From: Arthrospiribacter ruber
GTDB lineage: Bacteria > Bacteroidota > Bacteroidia > Cytophagales > Cyclobacteriaceae
NCBI RefSeq assembly: GCF_019343195.1
Contig: NZ_RPHB01000003.1
Span: forward strand, 558,001 to 622,000
DNA length: 64,000 nucleotides
Direction of reading: 5' to 3'
A model generated the notes under the pieces. The model did not search any database and was not told where the DNA came from. It worked only from the letters and a program-made list of their open reading frames with translations. Each line of letters opens with the position of its first letter. Position 1 is the first letter of the stretch. Positions 33,139-43,795 of the stretch are shown in pieces. Made by a program: the position numbers and the translations under genes.

Positions 33139-34932
33139 TTATTTTTCTTCCAAAGTTTCCGGTGTTTGGGTTTGCTTCTCGTATAGCTCCGCGTAAACCC
33201 CCTTTTTATCCATGAGGAATTGATGGGTACCTTGTTCTACTACTTTACCGTCATCCAGGACGATAATTTTATCGGCCAGCTTGGCCGAAGATACCCTATG
33301 GGAAATGATAATGGAAGTCCTTTTAGCCATGATGTCTTTCAATGCTGTAAGGATAGCATTTTCAGTTTTGGTGTCTACAGCAGATAGACAGTCATCCAGA
33401 AGTAGGATGCTTGGTTCTTTCGCGATGGCCCTGGCTATGGATACCCTTTGTTTTTGCCCTCCTGATAAAGTGATGCCTCTTTCACCCAGTTTGGTTTCAA
33501 ATCCATTAGGGAACTCAACGATATTTTCATATACGTCAGCATCCTTGGCGGCTTTTTCTACTACTCCATCAGGAATAGTATCCAGTCCAAAGCCAATATT
33601 GTTGCTGATACTGTCGCTAAAAAGGAAAACATCCTGAGGAACATATCCGATTTGCTTTCTCAGGGATGCGATATCATAGCTTTTGATATCTCTTCCGTCA
33701 ATAAGAATACTTCCACTACTTGGATCATACATTCTCATCAGCATATTGGCAATGGTGGATTTACCGGATCCGGTGGTCCCAATGATCGCTAGGGATTCTC
33801 CGGAATTGATGGTGAATGATACGCTTTCCAATGCCCTAATTCCCGAATCTGGATACACAAAGCTCAGGTCCATTACTTCAATATTGCCTTTGATGACAGT
33901 TTCCAGGCCTTCACTACTCACAATATGGTTCTTTTCATCCAGAAACTCATTGATTCTTTCCTGTGATGCCGCCGCCCTCTGTATGATGCTGGTCACCCAA
34001 CCCAAGGAGGTGACTGGCCATGTCAGCATGTTGACATATAAGATAAATTCTGCAATGACCCCATAGCCTATAGTACCATCAATTACCTGTACACCTCCGA
34101 TATATACGGTAAGAATGGTACTCAATCCAATCAGGGCCAGGATAAGTGGGAAAAACAGTGATTGGACCAAAGTCAGCCTGATTGACTTTTCTTTATAATC
34201 TTCGCTGGCTTCTTTGAACTGGTTTGCACTGTCTTCCTCTCTCACAAATGCCTTGATCACCCTTATTCCTGAAAATGCCTCTTGGACAAAAGTGCTGAGA
34301 CCGGAAAGGCTTCTTTGGATTTTTTCAGAACGTTCGTTGATCAGGTTGTTGACAAAATAAATACTGACTGAAAGTATAGGCAAAGGAATAAGGGAATACA
34401 AAGTCAACTCTACATTTACACTGAGCATATACCCTATGACCATAGGGAAAAGTATCAACAAGTTGAGCCCGTACATAATGGCAGGTCCCAAGTACATTCT
34501 GACCCTGCTGACATCTTCAGTAATTCTGGCCATCAGATCACCCGTACTGTTTTTTCTGTAGAAGCTTAAAGGGAGATTTTGATAGTGGTCGAAAATTTCA
34601 TTTTTCATGTCATATTCTATCAGCCGTGACATGATGATGATGGTCTGCCGGATCAAAAAGAGAAAAAATCCCCTCAAAAGAGCCATGCCAAGGATCAAGG
34701 CACCGAAAATGAATATATATTTAAGAAATTGTGTCCTAGCTGAAGCAGCTAAAACCTCATCCTCAATCACTTGAAATAAAGAAAAACTTTCTACCACATA
34801 ATCTATTGCAATCCGGACCAACTGTGCAGGGATTATTACAAAAAAATTGGAAATCACAGTAAATACGATTCCCAACAGGAGGTAACCCTTATATTTGAAC
34901 AGGAACTTATTTAAGCGTAATAATGGTTTCAC
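33139..34932 (-). CDS. ABC exporter half-transporter (MdlA/BmrC-like)
   Basis: A 597-residue half-transporter: six membrane helices (about 15-310, type I exporter fold) followed by one ATPase domain with Walker A GTTGSGKST, Q-loop YVPQDVFLF, signature LSGGQKQRVSIARA and a switch His (ISHR). Walker B ends ILLLDDCLSAVD: the usual catalytic Glu is Asp, as in the degenerate subunit of heterodimeric exporters such as BmrC, TM287 and MdlA. A partner subunit is not in the window, so it may pair with a protein encoded elsewhere. Lipid or drug export is the usual role of this class. Confidence 0.93.
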   Translation of the reverse strand: MKPLLRLNKFLFKYKGYLLLGIVFTVISNFFVIIPAQLVRIAIDYVVESFSLFQVIEDEVLAASARTQFLKYIFIFGALILGMALLRGFFLFLIRQTIIIMSRLIEYDMKNEIFDHYQNLPLSFYRKNSTGDLMARITEDVSRVRMYLGPAIMYGLNLLILFPMVIGYMLSVNVELTLYSLIPLPILSVSIYFVNNLINERSEKIQRSLSGLSTFVQEAFSGIRVIKAFVREEDSANQFKEASEDYKEKSIRLTLVQSLFFPLILALIGLSTILTVYIGGVQVIDGTIGYGVIAEFILYVNMLTWPVTSLGWVTSIIQRAAASQERINEFLDEKNHIVSSEGLETVIKGNIEVMDLSFVYPDSGIRALESVSFTINSGESLAIIGTTGSGKSTIANMLMRMYDPSSGSILIDGRDIKSYDIASLRKQIGYVPQDVFLFSDSISNNIGFGLDTIPDGVVEKAAKDADVYENIVEFPNGFETKLGERGITLSGGQKQRVSIARAIAKEPSILLLDDCLSAVDTKTENAILTALKDIMAKRTSIIISHRVSSAKLADKIIVLDDGKVVEQGTHQFLMDKKGVYAELYEKQTQTPETLEEK

Positions 34933-35079
34933 AGAAGAAAAATTTTTAAATCACTTGATTTGTTTTTTATTACTCCATTAATTGCATTAGTAAAGGCCAA
35001 ACAAAATATATAATTTTGTGTCGCTGATTTTACAAAGCAGTAATCCCAAATATAACACAATTAAAAATTCCAAGTTCAC

Positions 35080-36180
35080 ATGGTAGAATTAAATACTGAG
35101 GAAAAAGTGAGGGAAGGATCCATATATGGACAGATTACCTCTTTAGGTCATGAGCAATTGGTCATTTGCTATGATGAGCCTACCGGGCTTAAAGCAATAA
35201 TTGGTATCCACAATACAGTGCTTGGGCCAGCCTTAGGCGGAACGAGGATGTGGAATTACGCTTCGGAAGCGGAGGCCATTACGGATGTACTCAGGCTATC
35301 AAGAGGTATGACTTTCAAAGCTGCCATCTCTGGATTGAACTTGGGTGGAGGGAAAGCTGTCATCATAGGGGATCCTAAGTTAAAAGACGAGGCTTTTCTA
35401 AGAAGATTTGGTAGGTTTATCAACAGCCTCGGCGGTAGGTACATTACTGCTGAAGATGTCAATATGAAAACCAGCGATATGGAATATATCGCGATGGAAA
35501 CCAAATATGTCACTGGTCTTCCGGAAGTCAAGGGCGGAGGAGGAGATCCCTCTCCGGTTACTGCTTACGGTACTTACCTTGGGATGAAAGCTGCCGCAAA
35601 GAAAGCTTACGGTTCAGATAGCCTTACGGGTAAGAAGATTGCCGTACAGGGAATCGGACAGGTAGGTAAATATTTGGTTGAGCACTTGGTGAAAGAAAGA
35701 GCTGAAGTCTTTATCACTGATATTTTTGAAGACAGGTTGCAGAAAGTATCCAAAGAGACCGGTACCACTGTAGTAGATCCATCTGTGATTTATGATTTGG
35801 ATATGGATATTTATGCTCCATGTGCTTTAGGAGCTACCGTGAATGATCAGACTATAGACAGGCTAAAATGCCAGATAATCGCAGGCGCTGCCAATAATCA
35901 GTTGCAGGATGAAGAAAAGCATGGCAAGCTCCTATTAGAAAAAGGCATAGTATATGCACCGGATTTCCTCATCAATGCTGGTGGCTTGATCAATGTGTAT
36001 GCAGAATATGTAGGAGGTTACAACAGAGAACTAACCTATCTTCATGCGGACAAGATCTATGATATCTGTACTGCCATTCTCCAAAAATCAGAAGAGGAAA
36101 ATATTCCTGCCCAGCAGGCTGCTATAGAAATGGCCTGGAGTAGAATTGAATCAATGGGCAAAGTGAAATTGCCTTACTAA
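35080..36180 (+). CDS. Leucine/Glu/Phe/Val dehydrogenase
   Basis: A 366-residue NAD-dependent amino-acid dehydrogenase, oxidatively deaminating branched-chain amino acids to 2-oxo acids. The catalytic domain has GPALGGTRMW (49-58), Lys80 and Lys92 in MTFKAAISGLNLGGGKAVIIG, the active-site arrangement of leucine dehydrogenases; the NAD domain begins near residue 185 (GIGQVGKYLV). The length (Bacillus LeuDH is about 364) supports leucine dehydrogenase rather than GluDH. It is monocistronic, with a -7-like TAATTTTG at 35011 and a terminator after it. Confidence 0.93.
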   Translation: MVELNTEEKVREGSIYGQITSLGHEQLVICYDEPTGLKAIIGIHNTVLGPALGGTRMWNYASEAEAITDVLRLSRGMTFKAAISGLNLGGGKAVIIGDPKLKDEAFLRRFGRFINSLGGRYITAEDVNMKTSDMEYIAMETKYVTGLPEVKGGGGDPSPVTAYGTYLGMKAAAKKAYGSDSLTGKKIAVQGIGQVGKYLVEHLVKERAEVFITDIFEDRLQKVSKETGTTVVDPSVIYDLDMDIYAPCALGATVNDQTIDRLKCQIIAGAANNQLQDEEKHGKLLLEKGIVYAPDFLINAGGLINVYAEYVGGYNRELTYLHADKIYDICTAILQKSEEENIPAQQAAIEMAWSRIESMGKVKLPY

Positions 36181-36195
36181 ATAAACCAAACAATC

Positions 36196-36240
36196 AAAAA
36201 CCACCTAGGGTTGAACTTTGTCTGTCCTTAGGTGGTTTTT
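36196..36240 (+). terminator. Terminator after the leucine dehydrogenase gene
   Basis: AAAAACCACCTA and TAGGTGGTTTTT flank an 18-base interior (with CC/GG possible extension); a clear T-run ends the structure, 15 bases after the stop. Confidence 0.85.
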
Positions 36241-36319
36241 ATTTCTCAAATAAGGAAAAGGACAAACCTTTCCTTTCACCAGTCAAATTACATTATATTT
36301 ACGTTCTTTATTTTCGGGT

Positions 36320-37504
36320 ATGTTAAACAGAAGAATTCTCAGAGTCAAGGCATTCCAAAACCTTTATGCTTACGAGCAGTGTAAAGCTTCCAACCTCAAT
36401 CTTGCAAAAGATCAGATTAAAGAGGCTTTTCAGCCAGATCTAAACAGTATGGAGGTTCAGGATAAAGCTCTTTTGAAAAAAGAGGCGGCATTGTCAATGG
36501 AATTATTTTTAAAAAATCTCTCCACCGACATTTTTGAATCCGGTGAGTTTAGCAACCCTAAAATCATTGTGGAAGCAAAAAAGGCCCTTCAGGCTTTTAA
36601 TAAGGCCAATGATAAGGATTTTGACTTTTTGTCCAATAATATGGTAACATCAGCTGAGCGACTTCCTCAGCTCTACTTATATTCTATCCAGATTTTACTT
36701 GCTTTTGGAGATCATGTAGCAGCTGAATCCGAAAGAAAAAAGAAAATGTCCAAGGATACGCTTATCGTTGAAAAAAGTGAACTTAACCTGAGCCAAAACA
36801 AAGTTTTGCAAAAAATTAAGGCCTCTTCTGCATTTCAAAGTGCAGTGACAAGACATGCAGCCTATGTAGATGACTTGGAACTGGAGATCAGGGAGTGGTT
36901 TAGAGATTACATCAAGCCTTTGGAAAGCTATCAAGCTTACATCAAAAAAGCAGATCCAAGTCTAGCTGATGATTATGATATGGCTGATGAAATTCTGAAA
37001 CAGGTAATTTTTAAGATAGATGCGATTTTGAATTTCTTTGCAGAAAAAGACTTGAACTGGACAGAAAACAAATCTGTTATAAGGAGCCTGGCATCTAAAG
37101 TGCTTAAAAATGTCAAGGAAAATTATGATTCTGAGGACTATGAGCTTCCGGAAATAGCACTCAACTGGGAGGATGACAAGGAATTCTTCCAAAATATCTT
37201 TAACTTGACCGTTCAAAATGATGATCAGAACAAAGACCTGATCGCAAAAAGAACCCAAAATTGGGATATAGAAAGGATAGCCCAGACTGATAAGATCATC
37301 ATGTCCATGGCTATCACCGAAATGAAGCACTTTCCAAGTATTCCTGTGAAAGTAAGTATCAATGAATACATTGATATCTCCAAAACATACAGTACACCCA
37401 AAAGTAAACAGTTTGTAAATGGATTATTGGATGTTTTGTCAAAGGAGTTAACTGAACGTGGTCAAATCCGTAAGAGTGGAAGAGGTCTTTTAGATAACAA
37501 ATAA
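36320..37504 (+). CDS. nusB: Transcription antitermination factor NusB, long form
   Basis: A 394-residue protein, much longer than the roughly 140-residue NusB of proteobacteria. It begins MLNRRILRVKAFQNLYAYEQ as in NusB, while the canonical NusB fold is in the C-terminal third (WDIERIAQTDKIIMSMAITE; PVKVSINEYIDISKTYSTPK; FVNGLLDVLSKEL). The long helical middle is typical of Bacteroidota NusB. It acts with NusE/S10 in rRNA antitermination. It heads a cluster with ytxH, DUF1573, yajC, ybbR and coaE (gaps of 3-12 bases, and one overlap), probably one operon. Confidence 0.94.
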   Translation: MLNRRILRVKAFQNLYAYEQCKASNLNLAKDQIKEAFQPDLNSMEVQDKALLKKEAALSMELFLKNLSTDIFESGEFSNPKIIVEAKKALQAFNKANDKDFDFLSNNMVTSAERLPQLYLYSIQILLAFGDHVAAESERKKKMSKDTLIVEKSELNLSQNKVLQKIKASSAFQSAVTRHAAYVDDLELEIREWFRDYIKPLESYQAYIKKADPSLADDYDMADEILKQVIFKIDAILNFFAEKDLNWTENKSVIRSLASKVLKNVKENYDSEDYELPEIALNWEDDKEFFQNIFNLTVQNDDQNKDLIAKRTQNWDIERIAQTDKIIMSMAITEMKHFPSIPVKVSINEYIDISKTYSTPKSKQFVNGLLDVLSKELTERGQIRKSGRGLLDNK

Positions 37505-37514
37505 ATATAAAGAA

Positions 37515-37817
37515 ATGAGCAAATCATCAAATGCATGGATGGCATTCGTAGCAGGAGCAGGAATAGGTGCTGCCCTGGGAATACTTTTCGCACCAGACAC
37601 CGGCAAAAACACCAGGGACAAGCTGACTTATCAGCTGTCCAGATACAAAGAAGAGTTGGAAAACTTGATCCAAGACCTTCGCGAAGGTAAAAACCTGCCT
37701 CAGAACGAAGCCCGATCAGAAGGTAATAAGGTAATTTCTGACGCGAAAAACAAAGCAGAAAACCTTTTGAGCGATGTCAATAAACTCATCGAACAAATCA
37801 ATAAAGAAGCTAATTAA
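37515..37817 (+). CDS. YtxH domain-containing protein
   Basis: A 100-residue protein with the YtxH N-terminus: a Gly-rich membrane segment (AFVAGAGIGAALGILFAPDTG, about 10-30) followed by GKNTRDKL and an amphipathic, charged helical tail. This family is membrane-anchored and often stress-linked; its exact function is unknown. It lies ten bases after nusB and 12 bases before the DUF1573 lipoprotein gene. Confidence 0.85.
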   Translation: MSKSSNAWMAFVAGAGIGAALGILFAPDTGKNTRDKLTYQLSRYKEELENLIQDLREGKNLPQNEARSEGNKVISDAKNKAENLLSDVNKLIEQINKEAN

Positions 37818-37829
37818 CCCTTTAGAATC

Positions 37830-38372
37830 ATGAAGTACATTAAATTACCCGTGATGGCGCTTGCAGTAGCGCTATTTGCTGTTGGTTGTGAAACCAAAAG
37901 CGCAGATCAAAATGAAAAAATTGCAGAATTGGAGCAAAAGCTTGCCCGATTGGAAGCTGCTCAGCCTGCTGCTCCTTCCAATGTAGCTAATACTACCCCT
38001 GCTGATCCCTCTACATTGGGACAGTTCAGCTTTAGTGAAATGGAATACGATTTTGGAACCATTGACGAAGGAAAGGTGGTAGAGCACATCTTTAAGTTTA
38101 CCAATGATGGACAAGCTCCTTTGGTCATTTCCAATATCACAGCTTCTTGTGGATGTACCAGCCCTGACTGGACTAAGGCTCCGGTGAAGCCAGGAGAAGA
38201 AGGCTTTGTGAAAGTTGTTTTCAACTCCACTGCTAAGCCAGGTACTCAGGCACCTACGGTTACCATTCAGGCCAATACCAATCCTAATGTGACCAGATTG
38301 AGAATGAAAGGAAATGTTACACCAAGATCACAGGCAGGAGCTGCCGGACAAGTAGGCCCGGTAAAAAGATAA
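37830..38372 (+). CDS. DUF1573 domain-containing lipoprotein
   Basis: A 180-residue lipoprotein (signal MKYIKLPVMALAVALFAVGC, Cys20). After a coiled stretch (NEKIAELEQKLARLEAA) and a Pro/Ala linker comes a DUF1573 immunoglobulin-like domain (about 68-165): FDFG-type EYDFGTIDEGKVVEHIFKFTN, ITASCGCTSPDW and PGEEGFVKVVFNS, all family hallmarks. It is a periplasmic or surface protein of unknown role that is often placed in Bacteroidota nusB-yajC-coaE clusters, as here. Confidence 0.9.
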   Translation: MKYIKLPVMALAVALFAVGCETKSADQNEKIAELEQKLARLEAAQPAAPSNVANTTPADPSTLGQFSFSEMEYDFGTIDEGKVVEHIFKFTNDGQAPLVISNITASCGCTSPDWTKAPVKPGEEGFVKVVFNSTAKPGTQAPTVTIQANTNPNVTRLRMKGNVTPRSQAGAAGQVGPVKR

Positions 38373-38375
38373 TTT

Positions 38376-38687
38376 ATGAAACTTTGGATTTTATTGCAGG
38401 CTGAAGGTGGAGGGATTATGGGACAAGTATTCCTTTTCGGCTCCATTATTCTGATCATGTATTTCTTTATGATCAGACCTCAGCAAAAGAAACAAAAAGA
38501 AACAAAAAACTTCCTTGAAGCCATGAAAAAAGGTGACACTGTAGTTACCATAGGAGGAATTCACGGCAAAGTCAATGCTATCGATGGGGATACAGTCATC
38601 GTGGAACTGGACAAGGGAATGAAAATCAAAGTAGAAAAATCAGCCATCTCAGCTGAATACACCAAAAAGGCTACAGGAACTAAATAA
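38376..38687 (+). CDS. yajC: Preprotein translocase subunit YajC
   Basis: A 103-residue protein with one N-terminal membrane helix (GQVFLFGSIILIMYFFMI, about 16-33) followed directly by RPQQKKQKETKNFLEAM and GDTVVTIGGIHGKVNAIDG, the conserved YajC cytosolic part. It is the accessory subunit of SecDF-YajC in the inner membrane. The start lies three bases after the DUF1573 stop, indicating co-translation in the same operon. Confidence 0.96.
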   Translation: MKLWILLQAEGGGIMGQVFLFGSIILIMYFFMIRPQQKKQKETKNFLEAMKKGDTVVTIGGIHGKVNAIDGDTVIVELDKGMKIKVEKSAISAEYTKKATGTK

Positions 38688-38695
38688 GATCCATT

Positions 38696-39658
38696 TTGGC
38701 TAAAATTAAAAAACGTTTTACCAATCTTTCACCACAAAAGATTGCAAATCTCAAAGTGGCGGCTCTGTGTTTTTTCGCAGCCGCCACTTTTTGGGTTTTA
38801 AATGCACTTAACAAGGATAATTACACCACGGTAGTAGATTATCCTATTGAGATCGTATTTGACCCGGAAGAATTTATGCCTGTCGAAAAGCTTCCTAACA
38901 GGATCAAAGTAGAAGTGAATGGCAACGGATGGGATTTATTGAGAAAATATTTTAAAGTCAATGAATCACCTTTTACCATTGAAATCAATAATCCTTCTAC
39001 CAAAAACTATATTCTGACTTCAGAAATCAGAAGAGGTTTGGCAGAATCCATTAGCCCTACCAACCTGGTGTCAATGGTGTCTGATACCATTACATTTAAT
39101 ATTGACAAAGTAGTCACCAGAAAAATCCGTATCCAACTCGATACGGCTACCAATACATTGGCCCGTAACTACAGGTTTGCCGGGGACATCGAAATGGACC
39201 CCAATATGGTAAATATCAAAGGGCCCACCTCCATTCTTCAAAAGTTGGATGGGGCCATCCTCGTCAAATTGGGGGACGACCGGATCAATAAAAACTTCAA
39301 TAAAATTTTACCCCTTCAACTTCCTGATGATACTAAAGACTTTTTGACTTTGGATGAAGAAAGTGTGCATGTCAAATTTGACGTTTATCAAATGTTGGAA
39401 GGCAATAAAAGACTTAAAATCAAAAAGCTTAATTTCCCCAATTCTGTAAGTCTGGAAGAAGAACCCACGGTCATCATGAGGTATATGATTGATGAGAGGA
39501 GGGTTCAGGAATTGAATAATTTTGATTTTGAGGCAGTAGTCAACTATTATAATAGAAATAGGGATGACAGTACAGTGACTGTACAGGCTAATCCACGACC
39601 TCCATTTTTGGAAAATATACAGCTTGAGCCCTCAATACTAAAACTTCGCTATGAGTAA
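38696..39658 (+). CDS. YbbR-like domain-containing protein
   Basis: A 320-residue protein with one N-terminal membrane helix (about 17-40, VAALCFFAAATFWVLNAL) and an extracytoplasmic region of YbbR-like beta domains (for example VDYPIEIVFDPEE; LPNRIKVEVNGNGW; NMVNIKGPTSIL). YbbR/CdaR proteins regulate the diadenylate cyclase CdaA in Firmicutes; no dac gene is adjacent here. No ATG is available near the N-terminus, so I accept the TTG at 38696, eight bases after yajC, giving MAKIKKRFTN. It overlaps coaE by eight bases. Confidence 0.83.
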   Translation: MAKIKKRFTNLSPQKIANLKVAALCFFAAATFWVLNALNKDNYTTVVDYPIEIVFDPEEFMPVEKLPNRIKVEVNGNGWDLLRKYFKVNESPFTIEINNPSTKNYILTSEIRRGLAESISPTNLVSMVSDTITFNIDKVVTRKIRIQLDTATNTLARNYRFAGDIEMDPNMVNIKGPTSILQKLDGAILVKLGDDRINKNFNKILPLQLPDDTKDFLTLDEESVHVKFDVYQMLEGNKRLKIKKLNFPNSVSLEEEPTVIMRYMIDERRVQELNNFDFEAVVNYYNRNRDDSTVTVQANPRPPFLENIQLEPSILKLRYE

Positions 39659-40274
39659 TCCCCAACCTCTGAAAGTCGGCATAACAGGAGGTATAGGCTC
39701 AGGAAAAACTACTGTAGCCCGTATTTTCAATATATTGGGAGTTCCCATCTACTATGCGGATGACAGGGCCAAATGGCTCATGGGCAATGATCCGAAGTTG
39801 AAGGAGGAAATTATTGCAGCTTTTGGAAAAGAGAGTTTTCTCGAAAATGGAGAGCTCAACAGGACTTATTTAGCTAAAGAGGTTTTTTCTGACGAAAAAA
39901 AGACCAAGAAAATCAATGGTCTTGTGCACCCGGCAGTGGGAAGGGACTTTTTTGATTGGTTTGCCAAGCAGGATAGTCCATATATACTTAAGGAGGCTGC
40001 ATTGCTTTTCGAAACAGGATCATACCAGCAGCTGGATAAAATCATCAATGTCAGTGCGCCCTTAAAAATCAGAATATCCAGGGTGTTGATGAGAGATCCT
40101 CACCGTACCGAAAAGCAGGTCAATGATATCATAGACAAGCAGCTTCCGGATGAAGAAAAGAACAGCAAGGCCGATTATGTAGTGAAAAATGCAGAAAACA
40201 AACTCCTTATCCCTCAGGTATTGAGTATTCATAAAAGTCTATTGGATTTAGCTTCTGGCCAATCAGAGGGATAA
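39651..40274 (+). CDS. coaE: Dephospho-CoA kinase
   Basis: A 207-residue P-loop kinase performing the last CoA step, phosphorylating the 3'-hydroxyl of dephospho-CoA. The P-loop GGIGSGKTTVARIF is at about residues 13-26, YYADDRAKWLM follows, KEAALLFETGSY and the lid-region Arg (RVLMRDPHRTEKQV) are family features. It overlaps the upstream ybbR gene by eight bases and runs tail-to-tail into the convergent small gene at 40263 with a 12-base overlap. Confidence 0.95.
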   Translation: MSNPQPLKVGITGGIGSGKTTVARIFNILGVPIYYADDRAKWLMGNDPKLKEEIIAAFGKESFLENGELNRTYLAKEVFSDEKKTKKINGLVHPAVGRDFFDWFAKQDSPYILKEAALLFETGSYQQLDKIINVSAPLKIRISRVLMRDPHRTEKQVNDIIDKQLPDEEKNSKADYVVKNAENKLLIPQVLSIHKSLLDLASGQSEG

Positions 40275-40505
40275 TTGGATCTGGTCCAGGTAGAATTTCA
40301 TCCTGGTATGATGTAGGTTCAAAAAGTCAATCTTTTCGATCTTATCTAATTTGTGGTTGTAGAATACTTCTATGTATTCATTGTCCAGCAAGTAAAGGTT
40401 GACTTTGTGTGCGTAATACCGGATGGCTACCACAAAAGTCCCTTCTGTATATAAGAGATGGATTTTTTTATGTAATGGTAAATTTTTGAAATCTTCCCTG
40501 CTCAT
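40263..40505 (-). CDS. Small conserved-type hypothetical protein
   Basis: An 80-residue protein with no signal or membrane segment, rich in Tyr, His and Leu (LLYTEGTFVVAIRYYAHKVN; YIEVFYNHKLDKIEKI). I do not recognise the family. It is probably real because its ATG overlaps the stop of the upstream TPR lipoprotein gene in an ATGA arrangement (40502-40505), indicating translational coupling. Its 3' end overlaps coaE by 12 bases on the opposite strand. Confidence 0.7.
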   Translation of the reverse strand: MSREDFKNLPLHKKIHLLYTEGTFVVAIRYYAHKVNLYLLDNEYIEVFYNHKLDKIEKIDFLNLHHTRMKFYLDQIQLSL

Positions 40506-41473
40506 TCTCTCAGTTTTGCTAATTCCATTTCAGATGCAATATAGCCAAAAGCGGACCAATATCCAGTATTGAGGACATTCTCAAAAATCCTTATAGCCTG
40601 ACTCGTATCACCTTTTGCCAGATAATAATTGCCAAGTCCATAACCCTGAGTGACGTACTGAAGTTTTTGGTCTTGGTCCTGAGCGTTGACATCCAAAAGT
40701 TTTTCAGGCGCCAATTTCCCTTTATACATCAAAATCCTTTTGTGATAAGCGTCATTTTCAATGATTTCCATATCAGAAGTAACAACGGCAATGGCTTCAT
40801 TTGCTTCTGATTTTTTGCCCATTTTCATCAAAGTCATGTAGTACCAATCCAGGGTAGCCACGATCAGGTCATCGTTGTCGGAGACTTTCATGCACTCTAC
40901 ATAGGCTTCAAGAGCTCTTTCCCAATCTCCTTTCAGGTAGTGGGCAAGCCCCAAGTGGTACCACACATTGAACTGAACATTGGAAAGAGGTATATTGAGG
41001 CGGTTGGGCATTCCATCCTCTTCTATGATGATCTCCTTTCCCTCCATTAGGGCCGATGCTTTTTCAAAATCTTCTATTGCCTGATCGAATTTGCGTACAG
41101 TAACCAAACGGTGACCTCTATGGCGTAAAGGTTCAAAAGCTTCGGGGTATTCTTTTATGGCTTTGGTGAAGGTGCGGATGGCAAGGTCATGTCTTCCTAA
41201 ATAGGCTTCCCTTCTTCCAATCCAGATAAGGTTTTCCATAGAAGGGTCTTCGGCATACTTTTTTTCCGCTTGCTGAAGCTTTTTGATCTGATCCTGTTGG
41301 CTAGCTGAATCTATTTTGGATGTAAGTGTATCTCCCAGCAGGCTTACACCTTGGATTACTGTAGCATTTTCGGAATTATAATTGGCCGTAACCACCGAAT
41401 TATTGCTTGGAGGGGCAGTACAGGAAAAAACTCCTGCCACAAAAATGAAATAAATAGATTTTCTGATGTTCAT
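40502..41473 (-). CDS. Tetratricopeptide-repeat lipoprotein
   Basis: A 323-residue lipoprotein (signal MNIRKSIYFIFVAGVFSC, Cys18) with several TPR units: AEDPSMENLIWIGRREAYLG, HDLAIRTFTKAIKEYPEAFE, FDQAIEDFEKASAL, YHLGLAHYLKGDWERALEAY, and a last one near the C-terminus (LGNYYLAKGDTSQAIRIFE). It is likely exposed to the periplasm as a protein-protein adaptor; the partner is unknown. It is translationally coupled to the small gene at 40263. Confidence 0.87.
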   Translation of the reverse strand: MNIRKSIYFIFVAGVFSCTAPPSNNSVVTANYNSENATVIQGVSLLGDTLTSKIDSASQQDQIKKLQQAEKKYAEDPSMENLIWIGRREAYLGRHDLAIRTFTKAIKEYPEAFEPLRHRGHRLVTVRKFDQAIEDFEKASALMEGKEIIIEEDGMPNRLNIPLSNVQFNVWYHLGLAHYLKGDWERALEAYVECMKVSDNDDLIVATLDWYYMTLMKMGKKSEANEAIAVVTSDMEIIENDAYHKRILMYKGKLAPEKLLDVNAQDQDQKLQYVTQGYGLGNYYLAKGDTSQAIRIFENVLNTGYWSAFGYIASEMELAKLRE

Positions 41474-41551
41474 AGCGTTAATTTATAGGGTCAAAAGCTT
41501 GATGTGTAAAAACAGAAACTTCAATTGAATATAACTATATTTTCTTCAAAT

Positions 41552-42046
41552 ATGAATTATTCCAAAAAGGAAAACTCAATTAAATTTTTCCCCTATTTAT
41601 TGTTGATTTTTTCTTCACTGTTCTTTTTCAGCAGCTGTGCTTCTTCTAAGAAGGTCAAAAACAAAGAAGTGGAAACAGTGATCAGTACTGCAAAATCTTA
41701 CAGAGGAACACCTTATCGGTACGGTGGGATGAACAGGTCCGGGATGGATTGTTCCGCGTTGATTTACCATTCTTTTGCCAGTGTGGGAGTCAATATGCCC
41801 AGAACTTCCGAAGCACAGAGCAAATTAGGTAAAAATGTGGCTGGAAGAAACCTTGAAAAAGGTGATTTGGTGTTTTTTGCCACAGGCAAAAGCAGGAGAA
41901 AAGTAAGTCATGCCGGAATCGTGACCGAGGTGGCACGAGGAAGGGTGATTTTCATTCATGCATCTACTTCTTTGGGTGTGACAGAAGATAATCTTGCCAA
42001 TCCCTATTGGAGCAAGGCCTTTCTTTTTGGAAAAAGGATTCTATAG
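41552..42046 (+). CDS. NlpC/P60 (C40) peptidase lipoprotein
   Basis: A 164-residue lipoprotein that hydrolyses peptidoglycan stem peptides. From the ATG at 41552 the signal ends at Cys29 (FFFSSC). The NlpC/P60 domain follows with catalytic Cys67 (GMDCSALI), His120 (VSHAGIV) and third polar residue His136 (FIHAS). The substrate groove motif GTPYRYGGMNRSGMDCS is typical of Spr/NlpC-type endopeptidases. An in-frame TTG at 41525 was rejected as start. It is divergent from the TPR lipoprotein gene. Confidence 0.93.
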   Translation: MNYSKKENSIKFFPYLLLIFSSLFFFSSCASSKKVKNKEVETVISTAKSYRGTPYRYGGMNRSGMDCSALIYHSFASVGVNMPRTSEAQSKLGKNVAGRNLEKGDLVFFATGKSRRKVSHAGIVTEVARGRVIFIHASTSLGVTEDNLANPYWSKAFLFGKRIL

Positions 42047-42173
42047 CCAATAGCTTTGCTAATATTCTAAGCTTTTGATTTTGATAGAATTCCATTTTTA
42101 ATACTGAATGAATGCCTTTATGAAAGCAGAATTAAAAAAAGGATAAATACAGGGATTAATTTTCCAAACATCC

Positions 42174-43751
<1,578 letters not shown>

Positions 43752-43795
43752 TCTAGTTTAACCCAGCGGCGGATCAAGCCTCAAAATTACAGTAT

